Shown piece by piece: positions 52,817 through 62,591 of a stretch of 64,000 bases of DNA. Position 1 is the first letter of the stretch, and the number at the start of each line of letters is the position of its first letter. A program made the position numbers and the translations under genes. The stretch lies in assembly GCA_049241565.1 (NCBI GenBank), contig JBMLQL010000011.1, positions 1-64,000 on the forward strand. Reading direction: 5' to 3'. The notes beneath the pieces were generated by a model, which was not told the DNA's origin, searched no databases, and was given only the letters and a program-made list of their open reading frames with translations. The DNA comes from DZBG01 sp049241565 (GTDB lineage Bacteria; Bdellovibrionota; Bacteriovoracia; Bacteriovoracales; Bacteriovoracaceae).

Positions 52817-53599
52817 ATGAATTTTGGCATCGTTAATGAGGTACAATTTTTGGCCTTTTGGCTCTGCTTCTCTCGTTGGGTAGCAGTTCTTTATCAATTG
52901 CCTATTTTCGATAATGCCGTTGTTCCTCAGCTTCTGAAAATCCTTATCAGTGTTATTCTCAGTTTTACCTTTTTCCCTTTTGTAGAAGGCACGCTAATTG
53001 CAGAAGTAAAAGCAGTAGGGGTGGATCAAATATGGTTGCTTACCATGTTTCATACCACGACCGGGCTAATACTTGGATTTTTGGTGAAAAGCATCATGAG
53101 TCTCTTTGTAGCTGCCGGTAGCATTTTGACCCAGCAGATCGGTTTTGCTTCTGTGAACTATTTTGACCCCAGCCAAGCACAGCAAGTGGGTCCTTTTGAG
53201 AGAATAGTTGAGTGGACTTTACTGATACTTGTTTTATCTTCTGGGGCCCTCGTACCAATGTTTAAGGGAGTTTTGATGTCTTTTCATTCTATCAATTTCT
53301 TAAATGCTGATAGATTGTTCAAATCTCCCGAGTATTTTATGTTATTCTTTAAGTCAGCATTTAGCTCGGCCATACTCCTAGGGGGGCCGCTGATTTTTGC
53401 CAACTTACTGATGAACCTTGTTTTTGGAATTGTCGCAAGAACTATTCCTCAAATGAATGTGTTGATGGTGAGTTTTGTGGTGAATATCGGAATGGGATTA
53501 ATTCTCTTCATTGGAATTGCAGAAGAATTTTTCCAAGTTAGTTACGAGCTTTATATAGAAAAACTAGGTGTGTGGTTTCAGTTCATCACACAACAATAA
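52817..53599 (+). CDS. fliR: Flagellar export gate protein FliR
   Basis: 260 residues with several helices. Motifs GSILTQQIGFASVNYFDPSQ and GIVARTIPQMNVLMVSFVVN are typical FliR. A six-G run (about 53380) lies in the coding region. The ATG has GGGTAA upstream. Confidence 0.96.
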   Translation: MNFGIVNEVQFLAFWLCFSRWVAVLYQLPIFDNAVVPQLLKILISVILSFTFFPFVEGTLIAEVKAVGVDQIWLLTMFHTTTGLILGFLVKSIMSLFVAAGSILTQQIGFASVNYFDPSQAQQVGPFERIVEWTLLILVLSSGALVPMFKGVLMSFHSINFLNADRLFKSPEYFMLFFKSAFSSAILLGGPLIFANLLMNLVFGIVARTIPQMNVLMVSFVVNIGMGLILFIGIAEEFFQVSYELYIEKLGVWFQFITQQ

Positions 53600-53623
53600 T
53601 CTCATAGGGATTTAAGGACCAGG

Positions 53624-54703
53624 ATGGCCGACGAATCTAGCGACGACGAAAAAACCGAAGAACCCTCCCAGTATAAGATCGAGGAATCTCGTAAGAAGGG
53701 AGACGTTGCTTCATCTAAAGAGCTCAACAGCGTGCTGTTGCTTTCTGGTACCATCATGGTTTTAGTCATGAGTGGAGTTTTTGTTTACGAGACTTTCAAT
53801 GAGTACCTTGACTGGATTTATGTCCAGGATTTCCAAAAAGTTTATACTAAAGAATCCATTCAAGACTTTTTTGTCAAAACAGCATGGATGTGTTTAAAGT
53901 GCGTGGCCCCCATTTTTGGAGCTTCTATCGCCCTTGGATTTTTTTCTTCGTTTGCACAAATTGGTTTTCTTTATTCTCCTGAGATTCTTAACCTTGATTG
54001 GAATCGAGTGAATCCAATTAGTGGATTCGGAAGACTATTTTCTAAAAAAGCTCTCGTCGATACTCTCAAGGGTATTTTTAAAGTTACGGTTGTTATTCTT
54101 ATTACTTATTCTATTTTTAAAGATAATTTTAGCTCATTTATGGGCTTTCTTCATACTGATGCCGGGGGAAGTTTAACATTTGGTAAATACCTGATGCTCA
54201 AACTAGGTTTCTCTATTCTTTTAGGTCTGGGATTAGTGGCCCTCGCAGATTTCGCATGGGAAAAGTGGAGCTATCATCAAAAGATGATGATGACTAAACA
54301 AGAGGCCAAACAAGAATCAAAAGAGAAGGATGGTAGTCCTGAAGTAAAAAACAAAATTCGTCAGATTCAGCGCCAAATGGCCACAAAGCGAATGATGGAT
54401 GATGTGAAAAAAGCTGACGTGATTGTTACCAATCCGACTCATATTAGTGTAGCATTGAAGTATGATGGAGAGAAAATGGTTGCCCCATCGGTGGTGGCCA
54501 AAGGCTCTGAACATCTGGCCTTAAGAATTAGAGAACTCGCGAAAGAGAATAATATCCCTATCGTTGAGAACGTTATCCTGGCCAGGACACTTTATCAAAC
54601 AGTGAAAGTGGGGCATGGAGTTCCACGAACATTGTACAAAGCAGTGGCTGAAGTTTTATCTTTTGTTTATAAATTAAAGAAAAAACGCAAGGCCCTTGAG
54701 TAA
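53624..54703 (+). CDS. flhB: Flagellar export apparatus protein FlhB
   Basis: 359 residues, four helices and a cytoplasmic domain. FlhB switches export from rod/hook to filament substrates by self-cleavage in NPTH, visible in VIVTNPTHISVALKYD. N-terminal EDEKTEEPSQYKIEESRKKG-like start is typical. The C-terminus is basic (YKLKKKRK). AAGGACCAGG precedes the ATG. Confidence 0.97.
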   Translation: MADESSDDEKTEEPSQYKIEESRKKGDVASSKELNSVLLLSGTIMVLVMSGVFVYETFNEYLDWIYVQDFQKVYTKESIQDFFVKTAWMCLKCVAPIFGASIALGFFSSFAQIGFLYSPEILNLDWNRVNPISGFGRLFSKKALVDTLKGIFKVTVVILITYSIFKDNFSSFMGFLHTDAGGSLTFGKYLMLKLGFSILLGLGLVALADFAWEKWSYHQKMMMTKQEAKQESKEKDGSPEVKNKIRQIQRQMATKRMMDDVKKADVIVTNPTHISVALKYDGEKMVAPSVVAKGSEHLALRIRELAKENNIPIVENVILARTLYQTVKVGHGVPRTLYKAVAEVLSFVYKLKKKRKALE

Positions 54704-54736
54704 ATTTTAAAACCCTAGGACGGGGAGAAGTAAACC

Positions 54737-56815
54737 ATGGATAGGTTTTTTGAAAGACTTCGCATCTTTTCACAAAATTCAGATCTCACTGTAGCTCTTG
54801 GTTTAATTATGATCATCATGGTGATGATCGTACCTATTCCACCGCTTCTGATGGATCTGTTGCTTGCGTTTAGCATTGGTATTTCTGTAATTATTCTTTT
54901 GATGTCGGTTTATGCGAAAAAGCCACTAGATTTTTCAACATTTCCTGCTGTTCTACTCGTGACAACACTTCTTCGTCTTGCACTTAACGTCGCTTCAACA
55001 AGAAATATTCTTATTTATGGTGCGACTGATGGAACGTCTGCTGCTGGACATATCATTGAAGCTTTTGGTGAGTTCGTTGTGGGTGGTAACTATGCAGTAG
55101 GTCTTATCATCTTTGCGATTCTAGTTGTTATTAACTTCATCGTAATTACTAAAGGTGCTGGTCGAGTAGCCGAAGTCTCTGCACGATTCACTTTAGATGC
55201 TATGCCAGGAAAGCAGATGGCCATTGATGCGGATTTAAATGCAGGTCTTATTGATGATAAAACAGCAAAATTCAGACGATCTGAGATCGCGAGAGAAGCT
55301 GACTTTTACGGATCGATGGATGGTGCTTCGAAGTTTGTTCGAGGAGATGCCATCGCTGGTATTTTAATTACTGCCATTAACGTTATTGGTGGGATCATTG
55401 TGGGGGTGGCCCAAAATGATATGAGTTTTTCTGATGCCGCAAGAGTTTTTACTCTACTTACTGTAGGGGATGGACTTGTGGCCCAGATTCCTGCTCTTGT
55501 TATCTCGACGGCAGCCGGTGTGATTGCTACTAGAAATAATGATGGGAATGCTCTCGGTGGACAAATCACTGAAGAATTTAAAATTCATCCGAAGGCTTTT
55601 TATATCAGTGGTGCTGCCTTAGGTATGTTTGCCTTGATCCCCGGATTCCCTGGGATGCCATTTCTCATTATGGGGTTTGGACTTGGATTTATAGGTTATA
55701 GAATTGAGAAGGGTGTAGAGAAGAAAAATATTGATGATGCGAAAGTCGCGGTGGATGCTTCTTCGAAGCCAGCTGCAGAAACTCTAGAATCTCTTTTGGC
55801 GGTGGAACTTGTCCAGCTTGAAGTCGGCTATGGACTTGTGAGTCTGGTAGATGCTGAACAAAACGGTGATCTTCTTGAGCGCATTTCTCATATTAGAAAA
55901 CAATTTGCTGTGGATTGGGGAGTTATTATTCCTTCAATTCGCATTAAAGATAATCTTGAGCTTAAGCCAGGCGGCTATTCAGTGAAGCTCAAAGGAATTG
56001 AAATCGCCAAGGGTGAATTGATGCCAGATTATTTTATGGCCATGGATCCTGGAACAGTAATTGAAAGAATGGATGGGGTAGAAACCAAAGAGCCCGTTTT
56101 TGGTCTTCCTGCTATTTGGGTCACTGATGATCAACGTGATGAAGCTCAATATAACGGTTATACGGTTGTTGATCTTTCAACAGTTATCGCGACTCATATT
56201 ACTGAAGTTCTCAAGGCCAACCTGAACGAACTTTTTGGTCGCCAAGAATTGGTAAAAGTTATTGATTCATTTAAAGAAGAAAATCCAAAAATCGTGTCCG
56301 ATCTTATTCCAGATATCATGACTCTCGGAGTAGTTCTTAAGGTCATGCAAAACCTTCTTCGTGAAGGAGTCTCGGTGAGGGATCTTCGCACGATATTTGA
56401 AACCTTGGCCGAGTTTGGAACATCTACAAAAGACCCAGACAATTTAACAGAGTATACTCGTCAGGCGCTTTACCGCACGATTACGGAGAGAATTAAAAGT
56501 TCTCAGGGAGATGTTCCTCTCTTTACTCTTGATCGCGTCTTGGAAGAGACCATCGCTCGCAGTATTATCCAAACTGATCATGGGGCCCAGTTGAATCTTG
56601 ACCCTAAAGTGACTCAGACAATTCTTGCTACTTTAAATGAGAAAATTGAAGAGGCCACAGGAATGGGAGAGAAGATGGTTATCCTTTGCTCTCCAGTTAT
56701 TCGTCGTCATTTCAAAAGACTGACTGAAAAATTTATTCCTAATTTAATAGTGGTAAGTCATAATGAATTAAGTCCAGATGTTAATATTAGATCCCTCGGT
56801 AGTGTAAGGTTATAA
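54737..56815 (+). CDS. flhA: Flagellar export apparatus protein FlhA
   Basis: 692 residues. Eight helices then a large cytoplasmic domain that docks chaperone-substrate complexes. VLLVTTLLRLALNVASTRNIL and FVVGGNYAVGLIIFAILVVI are the FHIPEP-family signature, followed by GRVAEVSARFTLDAMPGKQM. The cytoplasmic part contains the usual VELVQLEVGYGLVSL. Two bases before flhF. Confidence 0.97.
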   Translation: MDRFFERLRIFSQNSDLTVALGLIMIIMVMIVPIPPLLMDLLLAFSIGISVIILLMSVYAKKPLDFSTFPAVLLVTTLLRLALNVASTRNILIYGATDGTSAAGHIIEAFGEFVVGGNYAVGLIIFAILVVINFIVITKGAGRVAEVSARFTLDAMPGKQMAIDADLNAGLIDDKTAKFRRSEIAREADFYGSMDGASKFVRGDAIAGILITAINVIGGIIVGVAQNDMSFSDAARVFTLLTVGDGLVAQIPALVISTAAGVIATRNNDGNALGGQITEEFKIHPKAFYISGAALGMFALIPGFPGMPFLIMGFGLGFIGYRIEKGVEKKNIDDAKVAVDASSKPAAETLESLLAVELVQLEVGYGLVSLVDAEQNGDLLERISHIRKQFAVDWGVIIPSIRIKDNLELKPGGYSVKLKGIEIAKGELMPDYFMAMDPGTVIERMDGVETKEPVFGLPAIWVTDDQRDEAQYNGYTVVDLSTVIATHITEVLKANLNELFGRQELVKVIDSFKEENPKIVSDLIPDIMTLGVVLKVMQNLLREGVSVRDLRTIFETLAEFGTSTKDPDNLTEYTRQALYRTITERIKSSQGDVPLFTLDRVLEETIARSIIQTDHGAQLNLDPKVTQTILATLNEKIEEATGMGEKMVILCSPVIRRHFKRLTEKFIPNLIVVSHNELSPDVNIRSLGSVRL

Positions 56816-56817
56816 GA

Positions 56818-58371
56818 ATGTTTGTTAAGAAGTTTGAAGCTGACACACTGGAAGAGGCCCTTCAGGCAGTAAAGTCTGATCTTGGACCTGATGCGATCAT
56901 TTTAAAAACGATCACTAATAAGGGCCTTAAAGGTGCGTTTAAGAAAAAGCGTATTGAAATAACAGCCGCTATTTCTGAAAGAAATTTTGAAAAAAAAGCA
57001 AAGGTAGATAAGGTACTCAATGATGATCAGAAACAGACCTTCTATCAAAACTCGGCAGCAACTATGAAAAACACAATTAATGAATACGGTCAGAAAGCAC
57101 AAACTCAGTCAGGTGGCGGAGGGTATGGAAGTATGGGACTTAATAAAGTCGTCAATACTCTTGCTAAAGGTGGAGCGAGCTTGGCCGATGCTACAACAAA
57201 AACCACATCGATTCTTAAAAATAGCTTAGATGATTTTTTAAATACAGAAGCTCAAGGAATGGATGATTTCATTAATGATGCTTTTGATGAAGAGGAGAGA
57301 CCAGCTCCTCGCGCCCCTCAGAGAGCGTCTCCAGCTCAGCCTACTCAGCAGCGCGGCCGCTATTCAGAACCACCTGAAGCTTTTAGAACTCCAGTTCAGC
57401 CTGTAAGGCCAGAACCTCAGCAGCGCTATCACGATGAAGAGAGAGCACCCGTTGCACCTTCATCGAGTGTGAGCAAAGAAGCTTATCAAGAGTTGAAGCA
57501 TGAATTTCGCACTCAACAGAATAAAATCGAGCTTCTTGAGAAAAAATTAGCTGAACTCACTCAGAATTATCATTTTAACCAAAAATTGATGTCTGAGGCC
57601 CAAGGAGTTTTTCAGTTAAGAACCACTCTTAAATCCCTTGGGATTGATGAAGGTCTTATTATTGAGCTGATTAAAAAAGCGAGTTATGAGCTCACAAAAG
57701 AAGATCTTGAAAATCCAGACGTCGTCTTTGAATTTGCTCTGAGAGATATGGCGAGCTCAATTAAATGTGATCACCCTCTTTTTGCGAAAGTTGACCAGGG
57801 GAAATCTGTCATGACTATTTTGGTTTCTGAAGCAGCTTCAGGACAGAGTTCAATGAGCATGAAAGTGGCTATCCTTAAAAAAGACGTTACTTTGATCCAA
57901 TTTTCTGAAGATGCCCAAAATAGTGGGAGTACAGATTTTGCCGCTCAGGTATTTGGGATTAAGGTAGAGAAGGCACAGACTCCATCGGAAGTGGTAAGTA
58001 TGGCCCGCAAAGCCTTTGAACAAAAAAAGTCAGTTTTAGTGGATTTGAGGCTTAACCATAAGAATACAGAGGATATTAAGAAGTTTGTAGAGAGCCTAAG
58101 ACGCTCTTTTGATAACGTCGAAATCCTATGCACAATTTCCGCCATTCACGCAGAACTTTATAATAGAAAAATTCTTGCCCGATATAAGGAAATTCTAGAT
58201 GGAGTTATAATTTCTCATGTGGACCTCTGTATGAACTTTGGGTCTTTATTCAATGTTCACAGACACCACAATAATCTGCCTCTTAAGTTCTTCGGTACTG
58301 GCCCTCTCGTCCCAGATGATCTTGAGGGAGCTACGGCCGAGCGATTAATGGCAGGTCTTTTTCAGTTCTAG
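56818..58371 (+). CDS. flhF: FlhF-like protein with a decayed GTPase domain
   Basis: 517 residues. The N-terminal FlhF domain is clear (FVKKFEADTLEEALQAVK, SDLGPDAIILKT, KKKRIEITAAI). A Pro/Gln-rich linker of about 150 residues and the helical N domain (LGIDEGLIIELIKKASYELT) follow. The G domain still has its overall frame and the typical end LVPDDLEGATAERLMAGLF, but the P-loop GPTGVGKTT is replaced by a stretch with SEAASGQSSMS, DTAGR by VDLRLNHKN, and TKLDE by SHVDL. GTP binding and hydrolysis are therefore unlikely. Normally FlhF sets the place of the polar flagellum. Confidence 0.88.
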   Translation: MFVKKFEADTLEEALQAVKSDLGPDAIILKTITNKGLKGAFKKKRIEITAAISERNFEKKAKVDKVLNDDQKQTFYQNSAATMKNTINEYGQKAQTQSGGGGYGSMGLNKVVNTLAKGGASLADATTKTTSILKNSLDDFLNTEAQGMDDFINDAFDEEERPAPRAPQRASPAQPTQQRGRYSEPPEAFRTPVQPVRPEPQQRYHDEERAPVAPSSSVSKEAYQELKHEFRTQQNKIELLEKKLAELTQNYHFNQKLMSEAQGVFQLRTTLKSLGIDEGLIIELIKKASYELTKEDLENPDVVFEFALRDMASSIKCDHPLFAKVDQGKSVMTILVSEAASGQSSMSMKVAILKKDVTLIQFSEDAQNSGSTDFAAQVFGIKVEKAQTPSEVVSMARKAFEQKKSVLVDLRLNHKNTEDIKKFVESLRRSFDNVEILCTISAIHAELYNRKILARYKEILDGVIISHVDLCMNFGSLFNVHRHHNNLPLKFFGTGPLVPDDLEGATAERLMAGLFQF

Positions 58372-58430
58372 GTAGTTGATTTTGTGATTCGCTGACAGGA
58401 TGTCGGCGGCTAAATGTAGACAGGAGGTCT

Positions 58431-59297
58431 ATGGACAAGGCCAGTGAGTGGTTGCTATCACACAGCTCTTCAATTCAATCTAAGCGCGCGAAACGCAGTT
58501 CAGGAGATTCTCACCGTTGCTATAAGGTTTCCATTACAGGTGGAAAAGGCGGCGTAGGTAAGACATCTGTGGCCCTTAAGACAGCTCAAGAGCTGGCGAG
58601 TATGGGTTACAAGACACTTCTCATTGACTGTGACAGCAATCTTTCAAATACAGCGATTAAGTTAGGTTTGCCTCTAGAGCAAAAGTTCTGGAAGCTGCTT
58701 TCAGCAGAACTGAGTTTTGATGAATGCCTTATTAAGAAAGGGGACTTCCATCTTCTTCCAGCTTGTAATGGCAGTGTTGATCTTTTTGAAACAAAACTAA
58801 ATTTTGACGAAGTCATGATTGATATTATTTCAGCTCATGAAGATTCGTATGATTTTATCCTTCTTGATTGTCCTGCTGGTCTTTCAAAAGAATCACTCAC
58901 ATTAAGTGCTTATTGTGATTATCGCTGGATTGTAGTGACTCCAGATAAGTCATCAATTACGGATTCTTACTCTCTCGTGAAAATTTTAAATACGAAGTAT
59001 GGTGTGAAAGAGAACCATCTCCTAGTGAATATGTACAGTACTGATCGCCAGTTCCAAAAAGTGGTGATTACGTTGAGTGAAACTATCGAAAATTTCTTGA
59101 ATGCGAGAACAAATATTCTTGGTGGCATCAAAAAATTTGATGTGGCCAACGATGAGTTTGATACTTTTTTCCTCTCTCCATCAAATTCTGAGTGGCACAA
59201 GAATTTTCTTAAAATGATTTTTGGATTTACCGATAAGTTGGTAAGTCCTGAGGCCGATTTCAGTCGAGCTTTGGGTTTTGAGCAAGAAGTTCACTAA
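58431..59297 (+). CDS. flhG: MinD-like ATPase FlhG (FleN/YlxH)
   Basis: 288 residues. Controls flagellar number with FlhF. Walker A GGKGGVGKTSVALK, TLLIDCDSNLSNTAIKLG (switch I with Asp) and FILLDCPAGLS (Walker B-like) are intact. The N-terminus MDKASEWLLSH is a poor match to the DQAxxLR element by which FlhG stimulates the FlhF GTPase. AGGAGGTCT lies before the ATG. Paired with an FlhF that looks catalytically dead. Confidence 0.93.
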   Translation: MDKASEWLLSHSSSIQSKRAKRSSGDSHRCYKVSITGGKGGVGKTSVALKTAQELASMGYKTLLIDCDSNLSNTAIKLGLPLEQKFWKLLSAELSFDECLIKKGDFHLLPACNGSVDLFETKLNFDEVMIDIISAHEDSYDFILLDCPAGLSKESLTLSAYCDYRWIVVTPDKSSITDSYSLVKILNTKYGVKENHLLVNMYSTDRQFQKVVITLSETIENFLNARTNILGGIKKFDVANDEFDTFFLSPSNSEWHKNFLKMIFGFTDKLVSPEADFSRALGFEQEVH

Positions 59298-59327
59298 CCC
59301 TAAAAAAATGATGCTAAGGAGAGCGAG

Positions 59328-60113
59328 ATGTCTTCACTAACGACAAAATTAAAAAACTTAAAAGATTATAGAAATACGGTAGAGCCACATATTAAGGATG
59401 AAATCATTCTTGAATACGCTCCACTTGTAAAATATATCGCTCAAAAGATTGCTTCTCGTCTTCCATCTAACATCGAGCTTGATGACCTTATTTCTTGCGG
59501 TGTTATTGGACTCATGGATGCTATTGAGAAATTCGATTCATCTCGTGATAATAAGTTTAAAACTTATGCTGAATTCCGTATCCGTGGAGCTATTCTTGAT
59601 GAACTTCGCTCTCAAGACTGGGTTCCTCGCTCTGTTCGTGAAAAAGCTAAAATTGTAGAAAAAGCTTACGCAAAACTTGATAAAGAATTAGGTCGCCCAG
59701 CGACTGATGAAGAGATGTGTACTGAGCTTCAGTGTTCAATGGATGAATTCCATGAACTTATTAATAAATCAAAATCTGTATCATTGATGAATATCGATGA
59801 TGCTGCAGCGATGAGCAAAGGCGATAAGAAACTTATGGTTTCTTTGATGGAAACATCACGTTCAGCTAATCCTCAGACAGCTGTTGGTTATAAGCGTGCT
59901 CAAGATGTCATTAAAGAAGGGATTAAGACTCTTCCAGAGAAACAACGTCTTGTTCTTTCACTCTACTATTTCGAAGATCTTAACCTTAAAGAAATCGGTC
60001 AGGTCCTAGATGTGACTGAATCTCGTGTTTCTCAGCTTCATACTCAGGCCATTATTAAACTTAAGGCCAAGCTCCGCAATCAATTCGACTCAGTCGAAGA
60101 TCTTGCTGGTTAA
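59328..60113 (+). CDS. fliA: Flagellar sigma factor FliA (sigma 28)
   Basis: 261 residues. Directs RNA polymerase to late flagellar and chemotaxis genes. Region 2 has IELDDLISCGVIGLMDAIEKF and KTYAEFRIRGAILDELRSQD; region 3 WVPRSVREKAKIV; region 4 LKEIGQVLDVTESRVSQLHT. No typical anti-sigma factor gene (flgM) lies nearby. A strong GAGAGCGAG ribosome region precedes the ATG. Last gene of the flagellar operon, before a terminator. Confidence 0.97.
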   Translation: MSSLTTKLKNLKDYRNTVEPHIKDEIILEYAPLVKYIAQKIASRLPSNIELDDLISCGVIGLMDAIEKFDSSRDNKFKTYAEFRIRGAILDELRSQDWVPRSVREKAKIVEKAYAKLDKELGRPATDEEMCTELQCSMDEFHELINKSKSVSLMNIDDAAAMSKGDKKLMVSLMETSRSANPQTAVGYKRAQDVIKEGIKTLPEKQRLVLSLYYFEDLNLKEIGQVLDVTESRVSQLHTQAIIKLKAKLRNQFDSVEDLAG

Positions 60114-60149
60114 TTTTCTCGTTTAAATACAAAAAAATCTCTTTTAAAG

Positions 60150-60187
60150 AAAAGCCCGAGCTTAAGACTCGGGCTTTTCTTTTTTAT
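60150..60187 (+). terminator. Rho-independent terminator of the flagellar operon
   Basis: AAGCCCGAG (60152-60160) pairs perfectly with CTCGGGCTT (60168-60176) around CTTAAGA, followed by TTCTTTTTT. Confidence 0.93.
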
Positions 60188-60269
60188 CCTTTCCGTCAAA
60201 CTCTACTTTTCAATCCCTTCTTCATTGGTCAATAATTTAAATAGTGGAATTTACAACAAAGGTCTGACC

Positions 60270-62588
60270 ATGGATTGGAAAAAAACCTTGAATCGCTCGA
60301 TGTGGACACTACACGGGTTTTTCTTTGTGATGGTAGCAACAGGACTTGCTATCAGTTTGTACGCCTTGCGCTTAAATAATCTTCAATCTGACTACGAGTC
60401 AAGAACGACAAAAGTTCAAGAGATTGTGACTAAGATTCAGTCGCAAGAGAACTTTGCCCGAATCTCAAAGTCCTTGATGAAAGGTAAAGCGGAGAAGGCC
60501 TATGACGAATATTCAGAATTAAGTAAGAGTATTGCGGAGCTAGAGGAAATTCTCTCTGTTAAAGTTTCAAAAGATCTTGGTCTTGCTTTAAGAACATTCA
60601 AAAAACTTATTAATCAAAACTCATCATTTTCTGATTCAGATGAAGCACTTAAAGTTTTGCGTTCTAAAATTTCGACTCTTGAGACAGTGGCCAAAACAAA
60701 TAACTTTAAAACAATTCTTGCGACTGCAGAATTGATGGGTCGTCGAGCGAATTCAATCAATCCAAGTACCGCTGCAGGAATGGCCCAGCTCTCTTATCTT
60801 GAGAGTGACCTCAATAAACTTGAAAGAGTGGTGGCAGGCTCATCTCTAACTGATGCTGAAAAATCAGGTTTAGGAAATCGTTTTGCCGGAATGATGACTG
60901 AGATTGAAATGCTGAAAAATATTTTTCAGCAATCTCGTGATTTAAAAGTTCATGCAGATCAAGGTGTCGCTGCCGTTGGAACTTGGGTTCAAAGTCTTTC
61001 GGGTAAAGTCAAAGACACTAGTGTCATTAAAGAAGAGAAGCAACAGCAGCTTATTCTTATGCTTGTTGGTTTTATTGGATTTATTGCTATTGGTTGGGCC
61101 ATGGCAGCTTATCTTTTCAGATGGCAAAAACAAAAAGTATCAATGGACTTAGAGGAAGAGCTTAAAGGTCTTATCAAAAAAGGTCTGATGGAAGATCAGC
61201 GATTTCTTTTTGAAAACTATTCAGAAGGGACTCAGAAAGAACTTGTGACGTTGATGGATCAGCTTAAAGTGAAACTCTCTCTTGGTGGTCTTCTTCATGA
61301 AGGACTACCATTTGCAGGATTCATGGTGGATAAGCATTTCAAAGTCACATGGTGGAATCAGCTCTTTTGCGATCAACTTTTTCTCTCAAATGAAGAGGTC
61401 GGCTCTGATACTTTTAACTGGGACTATATTCGCGATTATCTCAATATCACCGAGGGAGATCCTGTTTATGAGGCCCTTGTTCATAAAATTGCTGGTATTT
61501 ACCCAGTAAAGATTAAGTCAGATGAGCTTTCACCGGCACTTCCTTATGAAATGTATGTGAGTCCTATTACGGCCAACAGAGAAGATCGAGTAATGATTTT
61601 CTTCTATCCATTAATGTCGATTAAGGAATCTATTGATCAGCAAGTAAATGAACTCAAAAAGCCATTAAAGCAGCTAATAGGATCTTGGAGTAAAGATAAA
61701 TTAGATGATGAAGAGAAGGCAATTCTAGAAAAAGACTTTAAGCATATTGATGAATTCGAACTGTATTCAAGTCTTGTTCAAATCTACGACAAAAATAAAA
61801 TAGATCGCACTGACCTATTAAATTCAATTCTTGATCTAGAAAAAGAAAATGTAGATTCTTTTCAAGCGATCAAAGGAATGAAAGAAGTTAACGATAAAAG
61901 ACGTGAAGAGCTTAAAAAAGAGATGCGTTTAGTAAATGATATGAAGACGACTCTACTTGAGACGATTGAGAAATCTGATCAACTCATGAATATTAATAAA
62001 GTGGTTCTCGGTCAGAATGATGAGTTGAAAGGGCAGGCGCAGCAGATTCAAATGAAGACTCAGGGAGTTCTCAAGAAACATAAAGAGACAGCAGAGATTA
62101 TTTCTCAACTTGATCTGATTAAGAATGATTATAAAAAACTTAAATTTGAATTGATGGAAATCAAGGCAAAACTTATTTCAATGAATAATTCATTTTTAAG
62201 TTCAATGCCGGTTCTTGATGATCAACAGTCAAAGCTTGCGACCCGCTATAAAGATGAATTAGCTCGTCTTGATTTTAATGTGGCCACTTTGGATAAAAAA
62301 TTATCTCAACTTGATGTTCTTTTCTCAAAGCTTCAAGTGATGTATGACCGCCAGGAAGAGCAGTTTAATTTTAATTTTATGACTTCTCAAAAAGATCACT
62401 CTCTTCGTGAAAGCTTGTCTCAGCTTCAAAAAGATTTTTCTTACCAAGAGGAAACTATCGTAGATCAATTTAAGTCTATCTTTGAACTTTTAAAAAATGA
62501 TTCAAAAGGACTTCAGATGATGGACGATCTGGCCTCGAAGCAATTACAGACAAATTCATTTATTGAATCTTCAAGCTCTCTTCAGTAA
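60270..62588 (+). CDS. Membrane signalling-type protein with PAS-like and coiled-coil regions
   Basis: 772 residues. Helix 1 (GFFFVMVATGLAISLYALRL, about residues 13-35) and helix 2 (QQLILMLVGFIGFIAIGWAMAAYLFRW, around residues 260-285, longer than 20 so given by position) enclose a periplasmic helical domain, the layout of chemoreceptors and histidine kinases. A PAS-like domain follows (PFAGFMVDKHFKVTWWNQLF), then about 280 residues of coiled coil. No methyl-accepting MCP hairpin (E-A-R motif) and no kinase or GGDEF domain was seen. An in-frame GTG/ATG at 60225 exists but AAAGGTCTGACC before 60270 favours this start. It may be a divergent sensor tied to the flagellar operon. Confidence 0.7.
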   Translation: MDWKKTLNRSMWTLHGFFFVMVATGLAISLYALRLNNLQSDYESRTTKVQEIVTKIQSQENFARISKSLMKGKAEKAYDEYSELSKSIAELEEILSVKVSKDLGLALRTFKKLINQNSSFSDSDEALKVLRSKISTLETVAKTNNFKTILATAELMGRRANSINPSTAAGMAQLSYLESDLNKLERVVAGSSLTDAEKSGLGNRFAGMMTEIEMLKNIFQQSRDLKVHADQGVAAVGTWVQSLSGKVKDTSVIKEEKQQQLILMLVGFIGFIAIGWAMAAYLFRWQKQKVSMDLEEELKGLIKKGLMEDQRFLFENYSEGTQKELVTLMDQLKVKLSLGGLLHEGLPFAGFMVDKHFKVTWWNQLFCDQLFLSNEEVGSDTFNWDYIRDYLNITEGDPVYEALVHKIAGIYPVKIKSDELSPALPYEMYVSPITANREDRVMIFFYPLMSIKESIDQQVNELKKPLKQLIGSWSKDKLDDEEKAILEKDFKHIDEFELYSSLVQIYDKNKIDRTDLLNSILDLEKENVDSFQAIKGMKEVNDKRREELKKEMRLVNDMKTTLLETIEKSDQLMNINKVVLGQNDELKGQAQQIQMKTQGVLKKHKETAEIISQLDLIKNDYKKLKFELMEIKAKLISMNNSFLSSMPVLDDQQSKLATRYKDELARLDFNVATLDKKLSQLDVLFSKLQVMYDRQEEQFNFNFMTSQKDHSLRESLSQLQKDFSYQEETIVDQFKSIFELLKNDSKGLQMMDDLASKQLQTNSFIESSSSLQ

Positions 62589-62591
62589 TTC

